A stretch of 64,000 nt of DNA from positions 934,001 to 998,000 of the forward strand of contig OX387609.1 of assembly GCA_947568835.1 (NCBI GenBank). The letters run 5' to 3'. The position numbers and the translations under genes are program-made. This DNA is from Protonemura montana (Eukaryota > Arthropoda > Insecta > Plecoptera > Nemouridae). Below are positions 31,915 to 43,900 of the stretch, piece by piece. The notes beneath the pieces were generated by a model that made no database searches, was not told the DNA's origin, and saw only the letters and a program-made list of their open reading frames with translations. The first letter of the stretch is position 1. Each line of letters starts with the position of its first letter.

Positions 31915-34900
31915 CTGAAATCGGGAAGAACATATGTCAAATCCGGGTTTGAAAATTGTAGACGCTTCCAAGTTGAATGCAAGTCATGTTAAAGCTACGA
32001 CTGGTTACTTAAGATAAGAACAGATTCGCTTGTCCAGTCTAGGACCTCTTTCAAAAGGAACTTGGAGTTTAAGATTCTGTGAATTATCGCCTAGTTTGGC
32101 CGAACACAAGAAATTAGCACCGAGATAAAGTAAATAAGTACAAAAGTGGCATAGAAAAGTAATTGCAAAATAATCACAAGTAAAACTAGCACGAAACAAG
32201 AGCGGTTGGTTATGTTCACTTACCAGAAAACGGCAGCAGGAAGTTTGCAAATGAAAATCTATACGAAAATAAAAGCAACATCAAAACAACGTCAACAAAC
32301 ATTGAAACAAGGGAAAACAAATTGGGTGGTGCAGGAATTGAAAAAGAGCAAAGCAAAATAAAACAAAATTAAGCTTGTGAACGAGTTTACTATTCAACCG
32401 TAGTCGAGGACATCGATCAATAAAATGACTAGAGAGGACACGAGTTCGGTCACAGACTTGTCCTGACGCTAAAACAAGTGACCATCGCGCCACATGCACG
32501 TGAGATGGTCTTGACTATCAAAGTATAAACCACGTGGAACTTCTCTGATAGCAACAGTTGCGGGAAACAAACGGCAATCCTCGTGTAATATTCACACGCT
32601 AACCTTAAACATTAACTCCTGAATAAACTTCTGGAGTTCAGACAATTGCCACAACGATTTGTAATCAAATCCAGTGAAATTCAGATGTTTCCGTGAGTTA
32701 GAATTTTAAACTCAGGGTTTTAAAACAGTTGTAATGCCGGGCACAAGACCCGACCTAACGTCACCACTCATATGAGAGACTACGCATTAACAAATGCGTG
32801 TGAAGGCCACTCTCAACTCATACTAGTAACACAATTACTGCCACTAAACTACTACACAGGGCGGTGCACGAGTAGGTGGTGCTCGAGTGGGCGGTGATAG
32901 TAGTGCACAACTGAGCGTTAGCAGAAAGTGCTACTACAGTGCAGTGCACGACTGTTCTATGCACGACTGTGCTATGCACGACTGTGCTATGCACGAGTGG
33001 GTAATGCTACTGCGTGATGCACGACTGTGTGAGTCGTGCAGGACGCGCAGTCTCCACGCGCAGCAGACACGCACCTACGATCTCGTCACCAGGCGTCTTC
33101 TCTTCGGCCGTGTCAGACGAGTCCCGCCGGCTCGATCGCGAGTTCTGCTTCGACAGCGTCTGCACAGGTGCAAGGAGGCGTGTTAAACAACAACATACGG
33201 GGTGAGGATAATGCAAGGCCACCGCTTAGCCTTGTCACTTTGACACACTGTGTTGGCTGCTCCTGTCCAACAGCACCAAGGACCGGCCACCGCTTAGCCT
33301 TGTCACTTTGACACACTGTGTTGGCTACTCCTGTCCAACAGCACAAAGCACCGGCCACCGCTTAGCCTTGTCACTTTGACACACTGTGTTGGCTGCTGCT
33401 GTCCAACAGCACCAAGGACCGGCCACCGCTTAGCCTTGTCACTTTGACACACTGTGTTGGCTGCTCCTGTCCAACAGCACCAAGGACCGGCCGCCGCTTA
33501 GCCTTGTCACTTTGACACACTGTGTTGGCTGCTCCTGTCCAACAGCACAAAGGACCGGCCACCACTTAGCCTTGTCACTTTGACACACTGTGTTGGCTGC
33601 TCCTGTCCAACAGCATCAAGGACCGGCCACCGCTTAGCCTTGTCACTTTCACACACTGTGTTGGCTGCTCCTGTCCAACAGCACCAAGGACCGGCCACCA
33701 CTTAGCCTTGCCCCTTTGACACACTGTGTTGGCTGCTCCTGTCCAACAGCACCAAGGACCGGCCACCACTTAGCCTTGTCACTTTGACACACTGTGTTGG
33801 CTGCTCCTGTCCAACAGCACTAAGGACCGGCCACCGCTTAGCCTTGTCACTTTGACACACTGCGTTGGCTGCTCCTGTCCAACAGCACCAAGGACTGGCC
33901 ACCGCTTAGCCTTGTCACTTTGACACACTGTGTTGTCTGCTCCTGTCCAACAGCACCAAGGACCGGCCACCGCTTAGCCTTGTCACTTTGACACACTGTG
34001 TTGGCTGCTCCTGTCCAACAGCACTAAGGACCGGCCACCGCTTAGCCTTGTCACTTTGACACACTGCGTTGGCTGCTCCTGTCCAACAGCACCAAGGACT
34101 GGCCACCGCTTAGCCTTGTCACTTTGACACACTGTGTTGGCTGCTCCTGTCCAACAGCACTAAGGACCGGCCACCGCTTAGCCTTGTCACTTTGACACAC
34201 TGTGTTGGCTGCTCCTGTCCAACAGCACTAAGGACCGGCCACCGCTTAGCCTTGTCACTTTGACACACTGCGTTGGCTGCTCCTGTCCAACAGCACCAAG
34301 GACTGGCCACCGCTTAGCCTTGTCACTTTGACACACTGTGTTGGCTGCTGCTGTCCAACAGCACCAAGGACCAGCCACCGCTTAGCCTTGTCACTTTGAC
34401 ACACTGTGTTGGCTGCTCCTGTCCAACAGCACTAAGGACCGGCCACCGCTTAGCCTTGTCACTTTGACACACTGTGTTGGCTGCTCCTGTCCAACAGCAC
34501 CAAGTACCGGCCACCGCTTAGCCTTGTCACTTTGACACACTGTGTTGGCTGCTCCTGTCCAACAGCACCAAGGACCGGCCACCGCTTAGCCTTGTCACTT
34601 TGACACACTGTGTTGGCTGCTCCTGTCCAACAGCACTAAGGACCGGCCACCGCTTAGCCTTGTCACTTTGACACACTGCGTTGGCTGCTCCTGTCCAACA
34701 GCACCAAGGACCGGCCACAGCTTAGCCTTGTCACTTTGACACACTGCGTTGGCTGCTCCTGTCCAACAGCACCAAGGACTGGCCACCGCTTAGCCTTGTC
34801 ACTTTGACACACTGTGTTGGCTGCTCCTGTCCAACAGCACTAAGGACCGGCCACCGCTTAGCCTTGTCACTTTGACACACTGTGTTGGCTGCTCCTGTCC

Positions 34901-37900
34901 AACAGCACCAAGGACCGGCCACCGCTTAGCCTTGTCACTTTGACACACTGTGTTGGCTGCTCCTGTCCAACAGCATCAAGGACCGGCCACCGCTTAGCCT
35001 TGTCACTTTGACACACTGTGTTGGCTGCTCCTGTCCTACAGCACCAAGGACCGGCCACCACTTAGCCTTGTATGAGGGTGGAGCTGCCCACCTGATTGTG
35101 TCGGCGTCGTGGCGGTGACCGTTTGTTCCACAACGCCTCCAGCTGGTCAAAGTGCTGCGACTGCGCCAAGGCCGCCTGCTCCTGTCCGATGCCCTGCGGG
35201 ACATCTTTGTGTGAACAACCTTGACATCCAGCGCGGGTCACGAGGGATCTGATTTGGTCTCTGGATTAACAAATGCTGGACCAGTGACGATGATTTACTA
35301 AAGGAGGTATCTGAACAAATGTCTGTGGTGACGAGAATAGCTATCAAGGTATTCTGATTGGATGATTAGTATTATTTAACTTAATTTTCACGCCATTTGG
35401 TTAATAAAAACCGACGTTAAGTTATTAAAGCGGGGTTATTTTTCATTTTTGACTACAAAATTAAAAGGAAAATCAGCAGTGTCATTAAAAGACAACAGAT
35501 CTTAGCATGTGACAAGTAAAATGAACCAGAAATCTTGAAAAGTCTCTTAACTTAGATGCAAACAGAGTTCAGTGTGAGCTTTCTTCACGTACTTGGCTAA
35601 AAACTGGCAGATAATATAATTCTGGACAAAACCGGCTTATGACCGGTTTCCCTTGTTACCTGCGAGCCCATGTTGCCCTTGGCTGGTATCTTGGAGATCT
35701 CCTCCATGCTTGCCGAGACTGAGAAGCGTCGTTTCAGTCGCTCATCGACGGCAGCCATCATGATCGACGAGGTCAGGTGCCCATACTTCTTTTGCCAGGT
35801 GTAGGTGTCGAGGGACACCTCCTTCTTGAGAAGTCGCCTCATTGGCCGCTTGGGACCCGATGGTCGCAAGTCTGCACGAGATAGAAAGGTTGGTGATGTT
35901 GATTTTAAATACATTTCAATGTTTCTTGTCAAAATTCCCAAAAACAATCCGCAGGGTAAAGATGGCTCCTCCACGCTTGGCCCCTGAATGCAACCCGCAT
36001 GACAAAACTGGCACTTCCACTTTTAACTCGTAAATGCAACCCGCAGCGCAAACATGTGAAATCTGATTGAATTTGCTAAAAATTCATATAAAAAAGGCGC
36101 AGATTAAATGAGATGTGTAAGTGAGAACCCATGAAAACTGTGGGGTCCGGTGTTTGAGCCCAAGTTTGGGCAAAAGTTTAAACAAATGTTTGCTTCTGGC
36201 GTTTGTTTGAATAAAAAGCAGACTTTGCTCCTCACAGCAAATCTCTCAGATAAAACTCGCAGAGCGCTCTGGCTCCTTGAAGCTCAGTTCTTAAACGTAG
36301 TTTTGAAAACCCAGTTTGAGTTTAGTTTAGTTTGACAATCATCATTGGTAATTTCTTCACCTCCAGGAACGTTTGAAATATGAAATAAAGTTCAATTCTG
36401 TACAATGCAATGTTGATGCCGATCTGAGGCCAGGGTTTTATGTTTAATATATATTTTATTACATAGGACATTCAACATTAAAGCGGCGAACTTGAAAATC
36501 ATTTTTAACTTCACATTTCAGATTCTTTTCAAAATTTCAGCGTTTGTTACCCAAGTAACCAAATGAACAAAAGTATTTTTTTGCAAATTTTATGCCAACT
36601 AGTGTTGGAGATATGACCTCCCAAAGTTGGGCTCTTTTAGCTGTAAAAGCTTGCACAGTTTTGTATTTTAGCCGATATCTTAAAAACTATTCAAGTTACA
36701 GACTTGCGATTATCAGCGTTGGAAAGAAAATTAAAAACTTACTGGAAAACAGTTTCAACATTTGAATAAAACCCCGAACAAATTGTTGTATACACTTTCT
36801 AAATTAATATCTTTATAAACGACTCTAACAAAAGTATGTGTTTTTAAAAACGATTCAAATTGTAAGTGAACGTTGCTTATAGATTTATATTGACTTCTGC
36901 TAAATTTCATTGTTGCCACTTTACAGGTTCACAAACAAAATAAATCACCGTTCATCCAAGCGTCAAATAAGCAAGGTTTTTACTCGCTAATAAAAGTTTA
37001 GAAATTCATAACTAAAATACATCTTCTAATAACTGGCTAAAACTTTTAGGAAAAGTTTTTCTTGTATGCATCTTGGCAGGTAACATTTTTCATGTTTGGC
37101 ACTTTTTAAGTTTTTGAGAAAGAAATGCACAGTTTGCCAATGCGTTATTATGAAGAGTTTTTATAAATTTAATATGCGCAGCCAAGTCGCGCAGCTTTCT
37201 GCTGCACTGGAGCAGGTAAGTGAAATGTAACTAATTCTTGTGTTAATAAAATACCTGCAGAAATGTTTGATGCAGAGAATATTTGAAGGTAATTTCTTGT
37301 GCTTATCATACTCTTAGGCCCTTCTTTGCTATCTAAGTTTCTGTTATTTCCCTCCACCTGTCAACTTGTCTCGGTGGCTGGATCAACAGGTCGCATCTCC
37401 ATCATCAACACTTTACAACACTGAGTTCGAATCTTGGCTGGTCCAGTTTTTGTTCTTAATAAATCAACGATTGGACTTAATTTTTATCGACAATTTTCAT
37501 CCCGTGTTTAGTAATAAATCCACCTTCAAGCACCGGTCCACGTAGATTTGTTGTATTGTCGTGGTCTGCAATGCCAGGGGTCCGCGGTTCGTATCCTGGC
37601 GCATGCAACTTTTTTGACTCAAACCACTTTTTGTGTAACATATTTTGATTGAAGGGACGGTGATTTAAGAAGCGGAAGCATGATTTTTTTTATTTTATAT
37701 TAAGTTATTTGTAAAATATATAAACGATTTAACCTCTCAACTTTCATGTTGTTTGCTTGGCTCAGTGGTAGCGAGCTGGATCCATGTCTTGCCATGGAAT
37801 GATTGTCCCGGGTTCAAATCCTGGTTTTTTTTTTACAACAGTATGGTAGTAAAGAGTTTTCTAATATTTAGAGTAAAACAATGTCGGGTGTTTGTGTCAG

Positions 37901-40900
37901 GGTTGCCGTAATCAGGTCGAGCTGTGAGGCCGGCTGGTCGATGTAGTGGAGGGTCCACGATCGAATCCCGGTCAAGAAATGATAGAATTATATTTTTGCT
38001 AAAATCACGCGTATCAACATCCGGGTTACCGACCGAAGTCCAGCTTTAATTGATCGAGTACATTTGATATCCAACAGAATGCGCTGGGGGTCACATTGCG
38101 TCTTAACACGACTGCGTGTTCGGTGAAACTTTACAAATAAAAGTCACTGGGTGCGCTGTGATCGTGCATCGGACTTTGACTGGTGTTCCTCTAGTCAGCC
38201 ACTAAAGCTTGGATGGTCGAGATCGATCTTGGCAAACATTGTATGCCCATATTTTGAATTTTGGGAGATAGATTCTGCCACCTGTTAGCAGAATCGGTAA
38301 CTACAGCAAGTCTTTGAGGTATTGAATTGTCAAACGAAAGAAAAATGAAAGAAAAAAATAACCCTAAGTCGGCTGGAATCGAACGCAGGCCTTGCGGCAC
38401 TGCAAGTGGATACTGTAACCACTCGACCACGAGAACAGATGACAGATTCGGTAGTTTTTATGTGAATATAAATCGCTAAACTATGAAGTAGAGAAACAAG
38501 TTGGTAACTAGGAGAGATATTGGTTGCTTAGGGCGAGATTTACATCGCTAGCAGTTTAGTTGATTTATTCCCTCAGTAAACAATACGACGAGCGTAGCTC
38601 TGTGGTAAGCGATGTGCTACGTGACGCGGAGGTCGAGCGTTCGAATCCCGGCGGAGCTACTTTTTGGTTTCTTATCATCGAACAAGAAAACACAAGACCA
38701 ATATTGAAAAATTATTGCAAGTCGAGAGTGTAGTACCAGATTCTGCCAACAGGTGGCGCTAGTTGACACTTAACACTAAGTACCTATCGTTCCTATATAC
38801 TTGATGCTAGACGTAGGAGCTGCACACGGGGTATAGGTGGGGTTTGGGGTCGTGGGAACGTCCCGCAAAATTGGCGGGCGCGACTGGCGCGAAGCGCCAG
38901 GAGCGCACGGCAATTTTGCTACTGTCTTAAACATTCGCCAAAAAAAAAAGTGCAAAATTGAACTGCTTTGTCTTAATCGAACGTGATTCGAACCCGGTAC
39001 TCCATCAATATTACGATCATTTGATCATTAAAGTTGATGCCTTGAACCGCATGACCACGCGGACATATATTTTCTTCTGCATTATTGAGACTTATAAATT
39101 TGTTGGGTGGGAATTTTTTTCTATTAGTCAAAATTATCCTCCGTCAAGTGCGTTCGATCCAGGTAGCTTTGACATGATATCTTTTACGAATCATGTGAGT
39201 GCTACGACGCAGTTGCGTACTTCTGCAAGTTTTTTGGACTTATATCCTGTAGTATAATATTGACAGAAGAAAAATTGCCATGCGTTCCTGGCGCTTCGCG
39301 CCAGTCGCGCCCGCCAATTTTGCGGGACGTTCCCACGACCCCAAACCCCACCTATACCCCGTGTGCAGCTCCTACGTCTAGCATCAAATATATAGGAACG
39401 ATAGGTTCTTAGTGTTAAGTGTCAACTAGCGCCACCTGTTGGCGGATTCTGGTACTACACTCTGAAAATACATTAGTGCATTTTTTTATTTTGGTCCTTG
39501 GTTCTCTCGGTCGATATTTTTGATACCTCAGACACTTGCTGTAGTTCACGATTCTGCCAACAGGTGGCGCTAGTTGACACTTAACACTAAGTACCTATCG
39601 TTCCTATATACTTGATGCTAGACGTAGGAGCTGCACACGGGGTTTAGGGGGGGTTTGGGGTCGTGGGAACGTCCCGCAAAATTGGCGGGCGCACGGCAGG
39701 TTGGCTTTTGTCAATATTATACTCCCGAAAAGAATTGCATAAGTGCAAGATTGTGTCGTTACATAAACTCAAGTCTTGAAAGGTAACATGTCAAAGCTAC
39801 CTGGATTGAACGCACTTGACGGAGGAGAATTTTGAATAATAAAATACAATCTCAACCCGTGTCAGCTGGATTCAGCAAACTTATAAGTCTTAAAAATGCA
39901 GATGAAAATATGTGTCTGCGTGGTCGTGCGGTTCAAGGCATCAACTTTAATGATCAAATGATCGTAATATTGATGGAGTACCGGGTTCGAATCACGTTCG
40001 TTTCAAGACAAAGCAGTTCAATTTTGCACTTTTTTTTTTGGGCGAATGTTTAAGACAGTAGCAAAATTGCCGTGCGCTCCTGGCGCTGCGCGCCAGTCGC
40101 GCCCGCCAATTTTGCGGGACGTTCCCACGACCCCAAACCCCACCTATACCCCGTGTGCAGCTCCTACGTCTAGCATCAAGTATATAGGAACGGTAGGTAC
40201 TTAGTGTTAAGTGTCAACTAGCGCCACCTGTTGGCAGAATCTGGTACTTCACTCTGGACTTGCAATAATTTTTCAATATTGGTCTTGTGTTATCTTGTTC
40301 GATGATAAGAAACCAAAAAGTAGCTCAGCCGGGATTCGAACGCTTGACCTCCGCGTCACGAAGCACATCGCTTACCACAGAGCTACGCTCGTCGTATTGT
40401 TTATTGAGGGAATAAACCAACTAAACTGCTAGCGATGTAAATCTCGCCCAAAGCAACCAATATCTCTCCTAGTTACCAACTTGTTTCTCTACTTCATAGT
40501 TTAGCGATTTATATTTACATAAAAACCCACAATTAATCATCTGTTCTCGTGGTCGAGTGGTTACAGTATCCACTTGCAGTGCAGCAAGGCCTGCGTTCGA
40601 TTCCAGCCGTCTTAGGGTTATTTTTTTCTTTCATTTTTCTTTCGTTTGACAATTCAATACCTCAAAGACTTGCTGTAGTTACCGATTCTGCTAACAGGTG
40701 GCAGAATATATCTCCCAAAATTCAAAATATGGGCATACAATGTTTGCCACGATCGATCTCGACCATCCAAGCTTTAGTGGCTGACTAGAGGAACACCAGT
40801 CAAAGTCCGATGCACGATCACAGCGCACCCATTGACTTTTATTTGTAAAGTTTCACCGAACACGCAGTCGTGTTAAGACGCAATGTGACCCCCAGCGCAT

Positions 40901-43900
40901 TCTGTTGGATATCAAATGTACTCGATCAATTAAAGCTGGACTTCGGTCGGTAACCCGGATGTTGATACGCGTGATTTTAGCAAAAATATAATTCTATCAT
41001 TTCTTGACCGGGATTCGATCGTGGACCCTCCATTACATCGACCAGCCGTCCTCACCGCCCGACCTGAGCACGGCAACCCTGACACAAACCCCTGACATTG
41101 TTTTACTCTAAATATCAGAAACTCTTTACAACCATACTGTCTAAAAAAAAAAAAAAAAAACCAGGATTTGAACCCGGGTCAATCATTCCATGGCAAGACA
41201 TGGATCCAGCTCGGTATCAATGAGCCAAGCAAACAACATGAAAGTTGAGAGGTTAAATTGTTCATATATTTTACAAATAACTTAATATAAAATAAAAAAA
41301 ATCATGCTTCCGCTTCTTAAATCACCGTCCCTTCAATCAAAATATGTTTCATAAAAAGTGGTTTGAGTCAAAAAAGTTGAATGCGCCGGGCATCGAACCG
41401 CGGTCCCCTGGCATCGCAGACCACGACAATACAACAAATCTAGGTGGACCGGTGTTTGAACGTGGATTTATTACTAAACACGGGATGAAAATTGTCGATA
41501 AAAATTAAGTCCAATCGTTGATTTATTAAGAACAAAAACTGGACCAGCCAAGATTCGAACTCAGTGCAGTCAAGTGTAGATGATTGAGAAGCGATCTGTT
41601 GATCCAGCCATCGAGACAAGTTGACAGGTGGAGGGAAATAACAGGTACTTGGATAGCAAAGAAGGGCCTAAGAGTATGATAAGTACAAGAAATTACCTTC
41701 AAATATTCTCTGCAACAAACTTTACTGCAGGTATTTTATTAACACAAGAATTAGTTACGTTTCTCTTACCTGCTTCAGTGCAGCAGAAAGCTGCGCGACT
41801 TGGCTGCGCATATTAAATGTATAAAAACTCTTTATAATAACGCATTGGCAAACTGTGCATTTCTTTCTCAAAAACTTAAAAAATGTCAAACATGAAAATT
41901 GTTACCAGCCAAGATAAATACAAGAAAAACGTTTCCTAAAAGTTTCAGCCAGTTATTAGAAGATGTTTTTTAGTTATGAATTTCTAAATTTTACTAGCGA
42001 GTAAAAACCTTGCTTATTTGACGCTTGGATGAACAGTGATTTATTTTGTTTGTGAACCTGTAAAGTGGCAACAATGAAATTTAGCAGAAGTCAATATAAA
42101 TCTATAAGCAACGTTCACTTACAATTTGAATCGTTTTTAAAAACACATACTTTTGTTAGAGTCGTTTATAAAGATATTAATTTAGAAAGTGTATACAACA
42201 ATCTGTTCGGGGTTTTATTCAAATGTTGAAACTGTTTTCCAGTAAGTTTGTAATTTTCTTTCTAACGCTGATAACCGCAAGTCTGTAACTTGAATAGTTT
42301 TTAAGATATCGGCTAAAATACAAAACTGTGCAAGCTTTGACAGCTAAAAGAGCCCAACTTTGGGAGGTCATATCTCCAACACTAGTTGGCATAAAATTTG
42401 CAAAAAAATACTTTTGTTCATTTGGTTACTTGGGTAACAAACGCTGAAATTTTGAAAAGAATCTGAGATGTGTAGTTAAAAATGTTTTTCAAGTTCGCCG
42501 CTTTGATGTTGAATGTCCTATGTAATAAAATATATCTTAAACATAAAACCCTGGCCTCAGATCGGTATCAACATTGCATTTTACAGAATTGAACTTTATT
42601 TCATATTTTAAACCTTCCTGGAGGTGAAGAAATTACCAATGATGATTGTCAAACTAAACTAAACTCAAACTGGGTTTTCAAAACTACGTTTAGAAACTGA
42701 GCTTCAAGGAGCCAGAGCGCTCTGCGAGTTTTATCTGAGAGATTTATTTTGAGAAGAAAAAGCCTGATTTTTATTCAAACAAACGCCAGAAGCAAACATT
42801 TGTTTAAACTTTTGCCCAAACTTGGGCTCAAACACCGGCCTTCACACTTTCCATGGGTTTTGTTCTCCGGTTTGACATGGTATGTCTCATATGGGTCATT
42901 CCATGTCAAATCAACCGACCAAAAAACTGTCACCTCTCAGAAATCAATAAAACTTGGTACGATGCTGACCACATTATTTCAATTGTTGACGTATTTTTTT
43001 GTTTGCCTCTGAGTCAAATGGTTCGCCCGGTACGGCCCCGAAACGGCGGGACGACACTAAAATTTGGGGTACACGCGCCGTATTTCTTCTCAAATTGCGT
43101 CGATTTAAATTCAGATAGATTAATGAAAAAATATTTAGTTGAAAGACATTGAAATTTTATTTCATAAAACATAAAATTCGTTAAGAAAAAACAATTCCCT
43201 TCCTTCCCATTTTTTATTTTTTATTTTTTCTACCCCTATTATCTTTCAAAGCACCATTTTTATTTTCTTTAAAAAAATTCCATTTATCAGCTGCAAGTAT
43301 ACACTCCATTTTCTGAAAGTTTCAGAGTGGAACGGCGAGGGAATTTTGAGATAAAAATTAAAAAGTATCGCCATATGTAAAAAATCGCATGTTTTTACAT
43401 AAGTTTTGTAAAAAGTTAAAACATGAAAGTTGTCTACAATGATTGTTAGTTGATTATTTGTACTCACCCTCCATTTCATTGGCTGGAGCCACATAAGCAG
43501 GAATCTTCACGTACGTTGCTGGGGTGTTATGCAGACATACTATAGGCAATGACGTCACGTCCAACAGATGAGCGGCAATACGTGATGAGTCAGTTGACAT
43601 CTCAAGTCCAAGTACTGGCACGTGAAGAGTTAGACTGGAGATAGCTCGACCTAGCTTTGTGTCCCAAACCAAGACACTCTTGTCCTCGGAGCCTGCAAGG
43701 TATAAAAGCATTCATCTAACACTAATTACTTAGCGGTTGCCATGGAGAGGCGTTGAAGCCAAGGCCGCCATCTTGAAAATCCGTCATTCTAAGGTTTTTC
43801 AAAGAGTTCGTAGCTCGACCAATTGAGCTACTTGGACCCCGATCTCCACCTGTCGCGGGTGTTGCTCTAACCAATTGAGCTACTTGGACCCCGATCTCCA

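Larger units (their letters stand above)
36120..42875. repeat. 6.75-kb imperfect palindrome holding tRNA-like modules
   Basis: Sequence from about 36120 rightwards is the reverse complement of sequence from about 42875 leftwards, with substitutions and small indels, up to a centre near 39505. Checked landmarks: 36150-36360 with 42600-42845; 37169-37357 with 41628-41816; 38191-38430 with 40549-40788. Each arm carries seven tRNA-like modules. The inner 1.5 kb contains two smaller palindromes (38720-39470 and 39545-40250) built from one inverted unit with GTAGGAGCTGCACACGGGGT. No transposase, RT or other protein was found. It lies in the NWD intron 35872-43467. Confidence 0.93.
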
